A stretch of DNA of 64,000 bases from Erwinia amylovora (GTDB lineage Bacteria > Pseudomonadota > Gammaproteobacteria > Enterobacterales > Enterobacteriaceae), in NCBI RefSeq assembly GCF_017161565.1, contig NZ_CP066796.1:3348001-3412000 (forward strand). The letters run 5' to 3'. Every line of letters begins with the position of its first letter. The first letter of the stretch is position 1. Of the stretch, positions 35,698 to 46,414 are shown in pieces. The notes below the pieces were generated by a model, which was not told the origin of the DNA, did no database searches, and saw only the letters and a program-made list of their open reading frames with translations. Both the position numbers and the translations under genes were made by a program.

Positions 35698-37242
35698 TCA
35701 TCGGAATACGCTGATCGCTTCTACCAGACGCGTAGACTGGCGTGCCATACGTTCGGAAGCTTGCGCCCCTTCTTCCACCCTCGCAGCATTCTGATGAGTA
35801 ATATTGTCCAGTTCCTCCACCGCCAGATCAATCTCACTGATAGCGATCTCCTGTTCGGCGCTGGCTTCGCTGATCTGAGCAATCAATGACGACACGTTCT
35901 GCACCTGTGAAACGATATTTTCCATGGTTTTGCCCGTTTCATTGACATGTATTGTGCCTGATTTCACCTTATGTGCGCTGCTTTCCACCAACGTTTTAAT
36001 TTCGCTGGCTGCCTTGGCGCTACGCTGCGCAAGGCTGCGAACTTCTCCCGCCACCACCGCAAAGCCTTTGCCCTGCTCCCCGGCACGGGCAGCTTCCACG
36101 GCTGCATTAAGCGCCAGAATATTAGTCTGGAAAGCGATACCGTCGATCACACTGGTGATACTGGTAATTTTTTTCGAGCTCTCGGTAATTTCCGCCATCA
36201 TTTTGACCATGTCGGTCATGGCATTTCCGCCCTTAATGGCTGCGTTGCTGGTATCGTTCGACAGGTTGTTTACTTTGGTGGCGGTTTCGGTGTTGCTCTT
36301 CACCGTTGCGGTCATCTGATTCATGGTGGCTGCCGTCTGCTGAACGTTGGCCGCCGTCTGCCCGGTGCGGCGGCTCAGTTCACCGTTGCTTTGCGCAATG
36401 GCGTCACTGGCACTCAATACATTGATTGCCTGACCACTGACATCATCCACCAGCCAGCGAAACATCAGCCCCAGCTGACCGATGGCACGCAGCGTGGTGC
36501 CAACTTCATCAACCCGTTCCATCTGCTCTACTCTGTGGTCAGCGCCGCTGGCAACGCGCAGCGCCTGCTGGCAGACACGCTCAATTGGCCGTGAGACTTG
36601 CATCTCCAGCCAGACGCAAGCCAGCAGCAGCAGCAGCGCCATCCCTGCAGTGAACATGGCCAGTGCGCTGTGGCTAACTCCTAATCCCCATACGCCCAGC
36701 GTTGCCAGCGGCAGCATTAGCATTAGCGTGCTGCGGATCCGCCAGCGCAGTGGCAGCGTTTTAAACAGGGAGCGCCAACTCATCAGTCCGCTACGCACAA
36801 TCAACCCTTTATGGAACCGCAGCCCCTTGGCTCTTCCTGCACGGAATTTCTCATATAGCCTCTCGGTGGCGCGGATCTCCTGCTGGTTGGGTTTAGTTCG
36901 AACTGACATATAGCCCTTTACATGACCATTGCGCACGACCGGGATAGCGTTGGCTCGCACCCAGTAGTGGTCACCATTTTTGCGGCGGTTCTTCACAAGG
37001 GCCGTCCATGGCTCGCCCTGTTTCAGCGTCGACCACATATCGGCAAAGGCTTCCGGCGGCATATCCGGGTGGCGCACGATATTATGTGGCTTCCCGTTAA
37101 TCTCTTCAGACGTGAAGCCGCTGACCTCAATAAAAGCATCGTTGGCGTAGGTGATCACGCTGTTAGCATCGGTTGTTGACATCAATGTCGCATCGTCGCC
37201 GAAAACATATTCTTGCTGAGTGATGGGAAGATTGTTGCGCAT
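35698..37242 (-). CDS. aer: Aerotaxis receptor Aer (PAS-HAMP-like MCP)
   Basis: Methyl-accepting-type receptor of 514 residues. An FAD-binding PAS domain is cytosolic at the N-terminus ([55 protein letters not shown]). A hydrophobic anchor lies near 170-210. The signalling tip [20 protein letters not shown] with [20 protein letters not shown] is the universal MCP hairpin. It has no periplasmic domain, as in E. coli Aer. It senses redox state through FAD and signals to CheA/CheW. A FliA-type promoter lies 64 bp upstream. No c-terminal NWETF-like methylation pentapeptide is visible, as expected for Aer. Confidence 0.93.
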   Translation of the reverse strand: MRNNLPITQQEYVFGDDATLMSTTDANSVITYANDAFIEVSGFTSEEINGKPHNIVRHPDMPPEAFADMWSTLKQGEPWTALVKNRRKNGDHYWVRANAIPVVRNGHVKGYMSVRTKPNQQEIRATERLYEKFRAGRAKGLRFHKGLIVRSGLMSWRSLFKTLPLRWRIRSTLMLMLPLATLGVWGLGVSHSALAMFTAGMALLLLLACVWLEMQVSRPIERVCQQALRVASGADHRVEQMERVDEVGTTLRAIGQLGLMFRWLVDDVSGQAINVLSASDAIAQSNGELSRRTGQTAANVQQTAATMNQMTATVKSNTETATKVNNLSNDTSNAAIKGGNAMTDMVKMMAEITESSKKITSITSVIDGIAFQTNILALNAAVEAARAGEQGKGFAVVAGEVRSLAQRSAKAASEIKTLVESSAHKVKSGTIHVNETGKTMENIVSQVQNVSSLIAQISEASAEQEIAISEIDLAVEELDNITHQNAARVEEGAQASERMARQSTRLVEAISVFR

Positions 37243-37305
37243 AAATCAAATCCTTTTAATGGATCAGCGTAAAGCTGGCAGGAAGAAACGATAATTTATT
37301 TTATG

Positions 37306-37332
37306 TTTTCGGCAGACATTAATGGAACTTTA
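37306..37332 (-). promoter_or_regulatory. Sigma-28 (FliA) promoter of aer
   Basis: On the minus strand TAAAGTTC - 11 bases - GCCGAAAA. The consensus is TAAAGTTT-N11-GCCGATAA, so 14 of 16 positions match with the exact spacer. It lies 64 bp upstream of the aer start, placing aer with the late flagellar genes. Confidence 0.8.
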
Positions 37333-37558
37333 GCGAATTGAAGAAATTTTGTTAACGGGGAAAAACGAATGGCAGCTCGTGTTCAGGCACTGTGCAATAA
37401 GCTAAAGGGTAAGCTAACTGCACAGACATGCATCTTCATTAAAAATACTCTTCAGACTAATTTATAATCTGTGCTGTTTGAATCAGTAAAAAGGTAACAG
37501 CTCAGAGGAATGATGTGACCAGAAGGGATGAATTCGCCAGCCAGCAAGGGGCAGACAA

Positions 37559-37588
37559 AACGGGCCGGGGGAGGATCCCAAGCCCGTT
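37559..37588 (-). terminator. Terminator after gltP
   Basis: AACGGGC (37559-37565) pairs with GCCCGTT (37582-37588) and on the minus strand is followed by TTG. It is just past the gltP stop. Confidence 0.55.
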
Positions 37589-37594
37589 AGCTTA

Positions 37595-38896
37595 TCAGAC
37601 TGAAGGCAGGCCCTTAAGCTTTACCTCATAGGATGCTGCCTTTTCGGCATCAAACTGGTTTTCCCACTTGGCAATGACCAGCACCGCCAGCGCATTACCC
37701 ACCACATTGAGCGCGGTACGCGCCATGTCAAGGATGCGGTCTACACCGGCAATAAAGGCCAGCCCTTCCAGCGGAATCCCTACGCTGCCCAGCGTGGCCA
37801 GTAACACCACGAAGGAAACACCGGGTACGCCAGCGATCCCTTTCGACGTCACCATGAGCGTCAGTACCAGTATCACTTCCTGGCCGATCGACATTTCAAT
37901 ACCGTACAGCTGGGCAATAAATATCGCCGCGATGCTTTGGTAAAGCGTGGAGCCGTCGAGGTTAAACGAATAGCCGGTTGGTACCACGAAGCTGGTGATC
38001 GACTTCGGCGCGCCGTAAGCCTCCATCTTCTGCATGATACGAGGCAGCACGGTCTCAGAACTGGCGGTAGAGAATGCGAGGATCAGCTCATCCTTAAGAA
38101 TGCGTATCAGAGTGGTGATACGCAGATTGCAGAAGCGTGCAACGGCTCCCAGCACGACCAGCGCGAAGAACAGGATTGCAAAGTACACCAGCAGCACCAG
38201 CTTTGCTAACGGCCATAATGAAGCAAAGCCGAAGTTAGCCACGGTGACCGAGATCAGCGCGAACACCCCGACTGGCGCATAGCGCATGATCATATTGGTG
38301 ACTTTAAACATCGTTTCCGACGTTGAACGGAACACCTTCAACAGCGGCTCACGGTGTTCAGCGGACAGTGAAGAGAGACCGAGGCCAAACAGCACCGAGA
38401 AGAAGATGACAGGCAGCATCTCGCCCTTAGCAATCGCTGCAAAAATATTCTGCGGGATCAACGACAGGATGGTGGCAACCAGGCTATGTGGTTGTCCCTG
38501 CACCTGCGCCGTAGTGGCTTCATATTTAGAGATATCCACCGTTGCCAGCGTAGACATATCGATGCCGGAGCCGGGTTGGAACACGTTCGCCAGGGTTATT
38601 CCTGCCACGATGGCAATGGTGGTGATCACTTCGAAGTAGAGGATGGTTTTTACGCCGATCCGCCCGAGTTTTTTCGCATCCCCTACGCCGGCAATACCGA
38701 CAATCAGAGTGGAAATCACGATCGGTACGACGATCATTTTAATCAGATGAATAAAGATATCACCTGCCGGGCTGAGAATGTTAGTGACTAGCCATTCACG
38801 ATTCTCCGGCTGGTTATGCAGCACGGCACCAACGCTAATCCCCAGTACTAACGCAATCAGTATTTGCCAGGCAAGGCTGAATTTTACTGCTTTCAT
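37595..38896 (-). CDS. gltP: Glutamate/aspartate:proton symporter GltP
   Basis: Inner-membrane dicarboxylate/amino-acid:cation symporter of 433 residues, full length. Family marks: FIHLIKMIVVPIVISTLIVG, the serine-rich reentrant loop AFSTASSETVLPRIMQKMEA, VVPTGYSFNLDGSTLYQSIA, and GVPGVSFVVLLATLGSVGIP. It takes up glutamate and aspartate with protons. AAGGAAAAAG precedes the ATG. It lies divergent from acs, as the nrf operon separates them in E. coli; no nrf genes are present here. Confidence 0.92.
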   Translation of the reverse strand: MKAVKFSLAWQILIALVLGISVGAVLHNQPENREWLVTNILSPAGDIFIHLIKMIVVPIVISTLIVGIAGVGDAKKLGRIGVKTILYFEVITTIAIVAGITLANVFQPGSGIDMSTLATVDISKYEATTAQVQGQPHSLVATILSLIPQNIFAAIAKGEMLPVIFFSVLFGLGLSSLSAEHREPLLKVFRSTSETMFKVTNMIMRYAPVGVFALISVTVANFGFASLWPLAKLVLLVYFAILFFALVVLGAVARFCNLRITTLIRILKDELILAFSTASSETVLPRIMQKMEAYGAPKSITSFVVPTGYSFNLDGSTLYQSIAAIFIAQLYGIEMSIGQEVILVLTLMVTSKGIAGVPGVSFVVLLATLGSVGIPLEGLAFIAGVDRILDMARTALNVVGNALAVLVIAKWENQFDAEKAASYEVKLKGLPSV

Positions 38897-39402
38897 AACT
38901 TGTCTTTTTCCTTAACAAAACCTGCTTTCCGCGTAGTTCATACGGAGTGAATGACACTCAAAGGAGGCTGACCGATATTCGGCAATTCACAGGTAATTGA
39001 TGGGTGATGCCTGAATAGAGGCGCGTAATCAGTACCATTTCCGATAGTGTGAATGCAACCCTACGCGATATGTGGCTACTTGCTTTGCTTCCGGCTGGAG
39101 AAAAGCCAATTAACAATAAGGGAAAATAACTCACTGTTATTAAAGAAAATTTTTCCCATTAATAACGCATATCTATGCATAACACATGCATTTCCCCGCA
39201 GAAACTAAATGGTCTATGTGCTTATTTTTTAGGCACCCCGATCAGGGTTTTAGGAATGTTGTTATGGTTTAGCTGATTTTAGGTCATCCATCCATCTATT
39301 CCATCTGCGTGATCTGCCGCGCAAAAAGAAAACAAAGCCATGCTTATACCTCCCTTTAACCTTTGATTGACATATCATCAACAATCTTCAAGGAGGGCAG
39401 CC
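38897..39402. other. gltP-acs divergent regulatory region
   Basis: About 500 bp that should carry the gltP and acs promoters. In E. coli acs is activated by CRP. I could not find a convincing TGTGA-N6-TCACA site by eye. A paired ATGCAT-N5-ATGCAT stands out at about 39174-39190. No gene is seen. Confidence 0.45.
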
Positions 39403-41358
39403 ATGAGCCATTCACATATTTACCCTATCCCGGCCAACATTGCGCAAAATACGCTGATAAATCCCCGGCAGTATCACTTAATGTATCAGCAATCGATACA
39501 GGACCCCGAGGCATTTTGGGGAGAGCAAGGCAAGATCCTGGACTGGATAAAACCTTACGCTACGGTAAAGAACACCTCCTTTGCCCCTGGCAATATCTCC
39601 ATTCGCTGGTATGAGGACGGCACGCTTAACCTGGCCGCCAACTGCCTCGACCGGCATCTGGCAGCGCGCGGCGATCGCCCGGCAATTATCTGGGAAGGGG
39701 ATGACGCCAGCGAAAGCAAAACCATTACTTACCGCGAACTGCATCACGACGTATGTCGCTTTGCCAATGCCCTGCAAGCGCTGGGAATCAAAAAGGGTGA
39801 TGTGGTGGCGATCTATATGCCAATGGTGCCAGAAGCCGCTGTGGCAATGCTGGCCTGCGCGCGCATCGGTGCCGTGCATTCGGTTATCTTTGGCGGTTTT
39901 TCACCGGAAGCCGTCGCCGGGCGAATTATCGACAGTCATGCCCGTCTGGTGATCACCGCCGACGAAGGCGTGCGTGCCGGACGCACCATTCCGCTGAAGC
40001 AAAACGTCGATGATGCTCTGACTGATCGCGGGGTGACCAGCGTCGACAAAGTCATTGTCCTCAGGCGCACCGGCAAAGATATTCACTGGCACCACGGCCG
40101 TGACCTTTGGTGGCATGAGCGGATGAACAGTGCCAGCGAGCAGCATCAGCCTGAAGAGATGAACGCGGAAGACCCATTATTCATCCTGTATACCTCCGGT
40201 TCTACCGGCAAACCAAAGGGGGTGCTGCATACCACTGGCGGTTATCTGGTTTATGCCGCGACCACTTTCAAATACGTTTTCGATTATCACCCGGAGGATA
40301 TCTATTGGTGTACCGCCGATGTCGGGTGGATTACCGGACACAGTTACCTGCTGTACGGTCCGCTGGCCTGTGGTGCCACCACGCTGATGTTTGAAGGAGT
40401 GCCTAACTGGCCAAAACCAAGTCGTATGGCCGAAGTGGTGGATAAACACCAGGTGACCATCCTGTATACGGCGCCCACGGCAGTGCGCGCGTTAATGGCC
40501 GAAGGGGATAAAGCGATTGCCGGCACCCATCGTTCCAGCCTGCGCATCCTTGGCTCAGTAGGTGAACCGATCAACCCGGAGGCCTGGGAGTGGTTCCATC
40601 AAAAAATCGGTAATGGCCGATGCCCCATTTCAGATACCTGGTGGCAGACGGAAACAGGCGGTTTTATGATCGCTCCGCTCCCCGGAGCCACCGCGCTGAA
40701 ACCCGGATCGGCTACCCATCCATTTTTTGGCGTACAGCCAGCGCTGGTCGATAACGAAGGTAATCTGCAGGAAGGTGCCAGCGAAGGCAATCTGGTTATC
40801 GTTGATTCCTGGCCTGGCCAGGCGCGCACGCTATTTGGCGATCATCAGCGCTTTGAGCAGACCTACTTCTCCACCTTCAAAAACCGCTATTTCAGCGGCG
40901 ACGGCGCTCGCCGTGATGAAGACGGTTATTACTGGATAACCGGACGCGTCGACGACGTACTGAATGTTTCCGGTCATCGGCTGGGCACGGCAGAGATCGA
41001 GTCCGCGCTGGTCTCGCATCCGAAAATTGCTGAAGCCGCCGTGGTCGGGATTCCACACGCTTTAAAAGGCCAGGCAATCTACGCCTATATAACGCTGAAC
41101 AGTGGTGAAGAACCTTCGCCGCAGCTGTACAGCGAAGTGCGTGCCTGGGTGCGTAAAGAGATTGGCCCCATTGCTACGCCGGACGTGCTGCACTGGACCG
41201 ATTCATTACCCAAAACCCGCTCGGGGAAAATTATGCGCCGTATTTTACGCAAAATTGCCACCGGCGATACCAGCAATCTCGGCGATACTTCTACGCTGGC
41301 CGATCCCGGCGTGGTAGACAAATTACTCGAAGAAAAACTGTCGATTAAAATGCCATAA
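39403..41358 (+). CDS. acs: Acetyl-CoA synthetase
   Basis: Adenylate-forming enzyme of 651 residues that activates acetate via acetyl-AMP to acetyl-CoA. The AMP-binding signature [12 protein letters not shown] is intact. The C-terminal domain holds [16 protein letters not shown] with Lys609, the residue acetylated by Pat/YfiQ and deacetylated by CobB in enteric bacteria. AAGGAGG lies 7 bases before the chosen ATG; an upstream in-frame start is not supported. It heads the acs-yjcH-actP acetate-scavenging operon. Usual regulation is CRP-dependent at stationary phase. Confidence 0.96.
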   Translation: MSHSHIYPIPANIAQNTLINPRQYHLMYQQSIQDPEAFWGEQGKILDWIKPYATVKNTSFAPGNISIRWYEDGTLNLAANCLDRHLAARGDRPAIIWEGDDASESKTITYRELHHDVCRFANALQALGIKKGDVVAIYMPMVPEAAVAMLACARIGAVHSVIFGGFSPEAVAGRIIDSHARLVITADEGVRAGRTIPLKQNVDDALTDRGVTSVDKVIVLRRTGKDIHWHHGRDLWWHERMNSASEQHQPEEMNAEDPLFILYTSGSTGKPKGVLHTTGGYLVYAATTFKYVFDYHPEDIYWCTADVGWITGHSYLLYGPLACGATTLMFEGVPNWPKPSRMAEVVDKHQVTILYTAPTAVRALMAEGDKAIAGTHRSSLRILGSVGEPINPEAWEWFHQKIGNGRCPISDTWWQTETGGFMIAPLPGATALKPGSATHPFFGVQPALVDNEGNLQEGASEGNLVIVDSWPGQARTLFGDHQRFEQTYFSTFKNRYFSGDGARRDEDGYYWITGRVDDVLNVSGHRLGTAEIESALVSHPKIAEAAVVGIPHALKGQAIYAYITLNSGEEPSPQLYSEVRAWVRKEIGPIATPDVLHWTDSLPKTRSGKIMRRILRKIATGDTSNLGDTSTLADPGVVDKLLEEKLSIKMP

Positions 41359-41520
41359 CCGCAACGGGGGCTGCTGGCCCCTGTTGATTGCCTGTCTTAT
41401 TACCTCCTGATCGTCAGCACGATAGATTGATAACAACAATATGTATCCCACATCATTGCCGTTGCCGCGGTTAAGGCAGCAGATTCAATCATGAGGGATA
41501 TCACCTCTGGAGATGCTGTG

Positions 41521-41832
41521 ATGAATGATGTCCTCTACGAAAGAATTGAGAAAAGCAATCGTTTCAAGGTGTTGGTGGAAAAACGCCAGCGTTTCGCCGC
41601 CCTGCTATCCATCATGATGTTAGTCCTCTACGTCGGCTTTATTCTGCTGATCGCCTTCGCGCCCGGCTGGCTTGGTGCACCGTTGTATCACGGCACCAGC
41701 GTCACGCGAGGCATTCCCATCGGGGTTGGGCTGATCGTTGTCTCATTCCTGCTGACCGGTATTTATGTCTGGCGCGCCAACGGCGAGTTCGATCGCCTGA
41801 CCCGCGAACTGCTGAATGAGGTGAGAGGATGA
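41521..41832 (+). CDS. yjcH: DUF485 inner-membrane protein YjcH
   Basis: A 103-residue protein with two membrane helices ([20 protein letters not shown] and [20 protein letters not shown]) and a basic end, matching E. coli YjcH. It lies between acs and actP and its last four bases (ATGA) overlap the actP start, so translation is coupled. Its role is not firmly known; it is thought to assist the permease. Confidence 0.92.
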   Translation: MNDVLYERIEKSNRFKVLVEKRQRFAALLSIMMLVLYVGFILLIAFAPGWLGAPLYHGTSVTRGIPIGVGLIVVSFLLTGIYVWRANGEFDRLTRELLNEVRG

Positions 41833-43487
41833 AAAAACGTGATCTGTTACCCGTACTGGCGGTGCTGCTACAGCGGCCTGCAATGGCCGCCGATGCCATT
41901 AGCGGTGCGGTTGAACGCCAGCCAGTCAATGTTGAAGCGATTGTGATGTTTCTGCTCTTTGTCTCACTGACGCTGGGAATTACCTGGTGGGCTTCCAAAC
42001 GTACTCGTTCACGCAGCGATTACTATACGGCTGGCGGCAATATCACCGGGTTTCAGAACGGGCTGGCAATGGCCGGGGATTTCATGTCTGCCGCCTCGTT
42101 TCTCGGCATTTCCGCGCTGGTTTACACTTCGGGTTATGACGGGCTTATCTACTCGCTCGGCTTCCTGGTCGGCTGGCCGATTATCCTGTTCCTGATCGCC
42201 GAGCGATTGCGTAACCTTGGCCGCTATACCTTTGCCGATGTGGCCTCTTACCGGCTGCAGCAGAAGCCAATCCGCACGCTGTCGGCCTGCGGTTCACTGG
42301 TGGTGGTGGCTTTGTACCTGATTGCGCAGATGGTGGGCGCGGGTAAACTGATCCAACTCCTGTTCGGCCTGGACTACCATGTTGCCGTGGTGCTGGTGGG
42401 CATACTGATGGTGATGTACGTGCTGTTTGGCGGCATGCTGGCCACCACCTGGGTACAGATCATCAAAGCTGTACTGCTGCTGTTTGGTGCCAGTTTTATG
42501 GCCATCATGGTGATGAAAAGCGTTGGATTCAGCTTTGATACGCTGTTCAGCGAAGCAATGAAGGTCCATCCGAAGGGGATTGCCATAATGCGCCCTGGCG
42601 GGCTGGTCAACGATCCGATCTCTGCCCTTTCACTCGGCCTAGGCCTGATGTTTGGTACTGCCGGCTTGCCGCATATTCTCATGCGCTTCTTTACCGTCAG
42701 CGATGCGCGGGAAGCGCGTAAAAGCGTGTTCTATGCTACCGGCCTGATGGGTTACTTCTACTTCCTGACCTTTATCATCGGTTTTGGCGCCATTTTGCTG
42801 GTCGGAGCCAACCCGGCGTTCAAAGATGCCGGCGGGGCGCTGCTCGGTGGTAACAATATGGCGGCGGTTCATTTGGCCGATGCGGTCGGCGGCAGTCTGT
42901 TCTTAGGCTTTATATCTGCCGTGGCCTTTGCCACTATCCTTGCGGTGGTAGCCGGGCTGACGCTGGCGGGAGCCTCAGCGGTTTCACACGACCTGTATGC
43001 CAGCGTGATGCGTAAAGGCCAGGCCAGCGAACGTGACGAGCTGCGCGTATCGAAAATCACCGTTGTCGCGCTCGGTATGGTGGCAATCCTGCTGGGCATT
43101 TTATTTGAAAAGCAAAACATCGCCTTTATGGTCGGACTGGCATTTTCTATCGCTGCCAGCTGTAATTTCCCCATTATCCTGCTGTCGATGTACTGGTCGA
43201 AGCTGACCACGCGAGGGGCGATGACGGGCGGATGGTTGGGCCTGCTGACGGCGGTTATTTTGATGATCCTCGGCCCAACCGTTTGGGTGGAGGTGCTGGG
43301 CCATACGCGGGCAATTTTCCCGTATGAGTATCCCGCTTTGTTCTCCATGCTGGTAGCGTTTATTGGCACCTGGCTCTTCTCCGTCACGGATAATTCCGCA
43401 CAGGGTGCCGGGGAACGGCTGCGCTTCCGCGCGCAGTTTGTACGTTCACAAACCGGTGTGGGGATTGAAGGCGGGAAAGGGCATTAG
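41829..43487 (+). CDS. actP: Acetate/glycolate permease ActP
   Basis: Sodium:solute symporter family protein of 552 residues, about 13 helices, importing acetate and glycolate. Family runs: [40 protein letters not shown], and [20 protein letters not shown]. The N-terminus ([18 protein letters not shown]) looks like a cleavable or retained signal, as in E. coli ActP. It overlaps yjcH by four bases. A hairpin follows. Confidence 0.94.
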   Translation: MKKRDLLPVLAVLLQRPAMAADAISGAVERQPVNVEAIVMFLLFVSLTLGITWWASKRTRSRSDYYTAGGNITGFQNGLAMAGDFMSAASFLGISALVYTSGYDGLIYSLGFLVGWPIILFLIAERLRNLGRYTFADVASYRLQQKPIRTLSACGSLVVVALYLIAQMVGAGKLIQLLFGLDYHVAVVLVGILMVMYVLFGGMLATTWVQIIKAVLLLFGASFMAIMVMKSVGFSFDTLFSEAMKVHPKGIAIMRPGGLVNDPISALSLGLGLMFGTAGLPHILMRFFTVSDAREARKSVFYATGLMGYFYFLTFIIGFGAILLVGANPAFKDAGGALLGGNNMAAVHLADAVGGSLFLGFISAVAFATILAVVAGLTLAGASAVSHDLYASVMRKGQASERDELRVSKITVVALGMVAILLGILFEKQNIAFMVGLAFSIAASCNFPIILLSMYWSKLTTRGAMTGGWLGLLTAVILMILGPTVWVEVLGHTRAIFPYEYPALFSMLVAFIGTWLFSVTDNSAQGAGERLRFRAQFVRSQTGVGIEGGKGH

Positions 43488-43514
43488 TTAGCAATCAGCT
43501 ACTCACCCGCTGCC

Positions 43515-43539
43515 GGGGCGACCCGTTTACGGTCGCCCC
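43515..43539. terminator. Hairpin between convergent actP and yfaZ
   Basis: GGGGCGACC (43515-43523) pairs with GGTCGCCCC (43531-43539), loop CGTTTAC. It serves both converging transcripts. There is no U-run. Shares its core with 20750-20783. Confidence 0.6.
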
Positions 43540-43548
43540 ACGTTAATA

Positions 43549-44094
43549 TCAGAAGTGCAGTGCCGCGCCGACGTATGGGCCATCTGCGACCACGTTGTCT
43601 TTACGCCCGTCCTTGCCGTTCAGGGCCATGTACTTGTAGCCCACGCTGAAGTCAACCAGCGAAATCGGCTGGAAGCTCATGCCAACAGAGGCTTCCTGAT
43701 AGTTGTCGATATGGCTGGAGAAAGCATCCGGTGAAAAGTAATACTCGCCATACAGATTAAACATTTTGGTTACCGGCACGCGTACACCGCCGCCAACCGC
43801 AATCGCGTAGCCATCTTTCGAGTCTTTCGGGTTAGTCGACATGGCTTTCACCGTCGGAGACAGGAACACATCGCCAATTGCCACGTTGTAGCCCAGGCCA
43901 ATGCTGGACACATTGCCGTCATGATCGCTGCGCAACCAGTCACCAGAGAGCGCAAAACCGGGCGTAGTGGTGCCCAGCCCTGCATGCACGTCGGTGTAAT
44001 CTTTGCCTACGTTCACGCTACCTTCGATAGCCTGAGCAGATCCCACCAGCGCCAACAGCGCCACCGCGCCCGTTGTCAATGCCACTCTTTTCAT
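43549..44094 (-). CDS. YfaZ-family outer-membrane protein
   Basis: A 181-residue beta-barrel porin-like protein, with signal peptide MKRVALTTGAVALLALVGSA ending QA. It resembles E. coli YfaZ: GLGTTTPGFALSGDWLRSDH, NPKDSKDGYAIAVGGGVRVP, and the C-terminal DGPYVGAALHF ending in Phe, the outer-membrane sorting residue. Function is unknown. It lies in the region between actP and the cid-like genes, where E. coli has yjcF; that is an insertion relative to E. coli. Confidence 0.88.
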   Translation of the reverse strand: MKRVALTTGAVALLALVGSAQAIEGSVNVGKDYTDVHAGLGTTTPGFALSGDWLRSDHDGNVSSIGLGYNVAIGDVFLSPTVKAMSTNPKDSKDGYAIAVGGGVRVPVTKMFNLYGEYYFSPDAFSSHIDNYQEASVGMSFQPISLVDFSVGYKYMALNGKDGRKDNVVADGPYVGAALHF

Positions 44095-44234
44095 TATTTT
44101 CTCCCGGTTAATGTAACTTACGCCTTGATGCGTTTGCCCTGAAGAGTAAACCAGGCGTACAAGGAATTATATGGGAAGCCGGAGTAAAATATTGCATTTA
44201 AGTAACATAACAATACAAAATGCAAGTATCTGTT

Positions 44235-44933
44235 TCAGCTTGTTGCCCACATCATATGGCCAATGGCAGGGGCGATCATCACCGTCACCACGCCTGAAAG
44301 CATCATCACCAGGCTGGACACCACGCCCTCCTGCTGCCCGATTTCATAGGCGCGCGCCGTGCCGGCACCGTGTGATGCGGCACCCAATCCGGCTCCTTTA
44401 GCCACCCCCTGTTTAATCGCCAGGCGCAGAAACAGCAGATCGCCGGTTGCCATGCCGAACACGCCGGTAATAACCACAAACAGCGCGACCAGGTCGGGCT
44501 GACCTCCTACCTGCTTCGCTGCCGCCAGCGCAAAGGGCGTGGTGATCGAGCGCACCGCAAGACTGCGCTGGACAGCTTCCGGTAGCGTCAGCAGCCGCGC
44601 CAGCCACACGGAACTACAGACGGCCACCAGGGTTGCCGTGAACACCCCGGCGCTAAGAGACAGCCAGTGACGGCGAACGATCGCCAGGTTCTCATATAGC
44701 GGTACGGCGAATGCCAGCGTCGCCGGGCCAAGCAGCCACAGCAGCCAGCGACTTTCGCCGATATAGTCTTGCCAGGAGATGCGAGTGAATACCAGTAGCG
44801 CCACCAGCACCATCGGCGTCATCACCAGCGGCATCAGCACCAGGCGACGCCAGCGGCGATACAGATGCTTATTACAGAAGTACACCACCAGGGTCGCCAG
44901 CAAACACAGAATGCCGATCACAAAATCACTCAT
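44235..44933 (-). CDS. LrgB/CidB-family membrane protein
   Basis: A 232-residue polytopic protein of the CidB/LrgB family. LAVRSITTPFALAAAKQVGG, GVFGMATGDLLFLRLAIKQG and GLGAASHGAGTARAYEIGQQ are the usual conserved runs. Cid/Lrg proteins affect murein hydrolase activity, lysis or export of small metabolites such as pyruvate. It overlaps the upstream CidA-like gene by 8 bases (CAATGAGTGA). A divergent LysR gene controls the pair. Confidence 0.88.
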   Translation of the reverse strand: MSDFVIGILCLLATLVVYFCNKHLYRRWRRLVLMPLVMTPMVLVALLVFTRISWQDYIGESRWLLWLLGPATLAFAVPLYENLAIVRRHWLSLSAGVFTATLVAVCSSVWLARLLTLPEAVQRSLAVRSITTPFALAAAKQVGGQPDLVALFVVITGVFGMATGDLLFLRLAIKQGVAKGAGLGAASHGAGTARAYEIGQQEGVVSSLVMMLSGVVTVMIAPAIGHMMWATS

Positions 44934-45369
44934 TGCGCTGCCCCTGTTTCCGCGCTGCCAGCCAGATCTCTAAACGGTAAACGCGGTCCACCACCAGCGA
45001 TGTCGCAGCCATTACCAGCAGGGTGCTGATGACGATCACCAGCAAAATGCGTCCGCCTTCTACGCGCAGCAGATCGGCGTAATTAACCACAGCCACCACC
45101 GCCGGAATAAAGAACAGCAGCATTTCAGCCAGCAGCCAGCTGGCTCCCGCTCTCACCCAGCCGAGCGGCAGCACGCGCAGCACGATCATCGCCAGCAGCA
45201 GCAACATGCCAACGATATTGGCTGGCAGCGGCAGGCGCAGCCAGCTAACCAGCTGTTCGGATATAATAAAAATAGCCATAACAAGAGCCACCTGCAGCGG
45301 AACCTGTACCCGTTGCAGCCAGCCCATTGCCTGCTGACGCGTTACCAATGCCATATCGTGTTTACTCAC
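44926..45369 (-). CDS. CidA/LrgA-family membrane protein
   Basis: A 147-residue four-helix membrane protein, holin-like. LPLPANIVGMLLLLAMIVLR and MLLFFIPAVVAVVNYADLLR match the family. It begins at GTG (45369) or at an ATG five codons later; neither has a clear ribosome site. It heads the cidAB-like pair. Regulation is presumably by the divergent LysR gene 93 bp away. Confidence 0.86.
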   Translation of the reverse strand: MSKHDMALVTRQQAMGWLQRVQVPLQVALVMAIFIISEQLVSWLRLPLPANIVGMLLLLAMIVLRVLPLGWVRAGASWLLAEMLLFFIPAVVAVVNYADLLRVEGGRILLVIVISTLLVMAATSLVVDRVYRLEIWLAARKQGQRNE

Positions 45370-45462
45370 AGGGGGAGATAAGTTGACAGAGAGTATAAAG
45401 CGCTGGCGAAGGGTGAAAAAAATGACTTAAAATTATTCGAACTATGCCAGACAGGAATAATT

Positions 45463-46365
45463 ATGGACGTTCGTGCACTGCGCTATTTTGTCGAAGTGGT
45501 TCGCCAGCAGAGCTTCACCCGTGCCGCAGAGAAGCTGTACGTTACCCAGCCCACCATCAGCAAGATGTTACGGCAGCTGGAAGATGAACTGGGCTGTACA
45601 TTACTGATCCGTGAGGGCCGCAAACTGCATCTGTCCGACACGGGCCAGGCGGTCTATCAGCGCGGGCTGACCATTCTGCAAGAGTTTAAGCAGCTGGAGG
45701 CGGAGATCGGCGATATTAACCAGTTGAAAACCGGCGAGTTGCGTCTTGGCATTCCACCGATGGTTGGCATGCAGATTGCCGGTTCAATATCCGCTTTCCG
45801 CCAGCGCTACCCTGGCGTGGAGTTAAGGATCGCCGAATTCGGTGGCCTGACGGTGCAACAGGCGGTGCTGTCAGGCAGTCTGGATATTGCCATGACCGCC
45901 CTGCCGGTGGCGGACGACCTGCCGCTCAACTCGCTGGCGCTGATGAGCCACCCACTGTGCGTGTTGGTTCCACGTACCGAAGAGTGGTTACGCCGTAGCC
46001 ATATGCCCATCGGTGAGCTGGCCGGGCACCCGATATTGATCTATAACGAAGAATTTTCGCTCAATCGCCAGCTGATGCGGGCTTTTCAGTCCAGCGGATT
46101 TACGCCGCAAATTGCGGTGCGCAGCGGACAGTGGGACTTTCTGGCGGCAATGGTACAGGCAGGGATGGGAGTAGCCATTCTGCCGGAGCCGATCTGCCAG
46201 CGTCTGGACAAAAGCCAGCTGCTGTGGCTGCCGCTGGAATCGGACCTGGTGTGGGATCTGGGGTTAATCTGGCGCGAGGGCAGCTATTTGTCGCGCAGCG
46301 CCCAGGCCTGGATAGGCTGTTGCCGCGAGTTTTGGCCGGGTGAAACGCCTCGCTTATCGCTATAA
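45463..46365 (+). CDS. LysR-family regulator, CidR-like
   Basis: A 300-residue LysR protein. The HTH is VVRQQSFTRAAEKLYVTQPT and its wing follows with SKMLRQLEDELGCTLLIREG. The effector domain starts with GELRLGIPPMVGMQIAGSIS. It resembles YwbI/CidR, the activator of cidAB in Gram-positives, whose inducer is acetate. The nearby acetate operon makes such a link attractive here. It is divergent from the CidA-like gene with a 93-bp intergenic region. Confidence 0.87.
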   Translation: MDVRALRYFVEVVRQQSFTRAAEKLYVTQPTISKMLRQLEDELGCTLLIREGRKLHLSDTGQAVYQRGLTILQEFKQLEAEIGDINQLKTGELRLGIPPMVGMQIAGSISAFRQRYPGVELRIAEFGGLTVQQAVLSGSLDIAMTALPVADDLPLNSLALMSHPLCVLVPRTEEWLRRSHMPIGELAGHPILIYNEEFSLNRQLMRAFQSSGFTPQIAVRSGQWDFLAAMVQAGMGVAILPEPICQRLDKSQLLWLPLESDLVWDLGLIWREGSYLSRSAQAWIGCCREFWPGETPRLSL

Positions 46366-46414
46366 GGTGGCAGCAGGCGACCAGCATCGCCCGCTGCGCG
46401 GCAGCAACAGAGCG

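Noticed and set aside
38897..39402. CRP sites of the acs promoter
   Set aside because: Only half-sites (such as TGTGA near 39048) were found; none has both arms with the right spacing.
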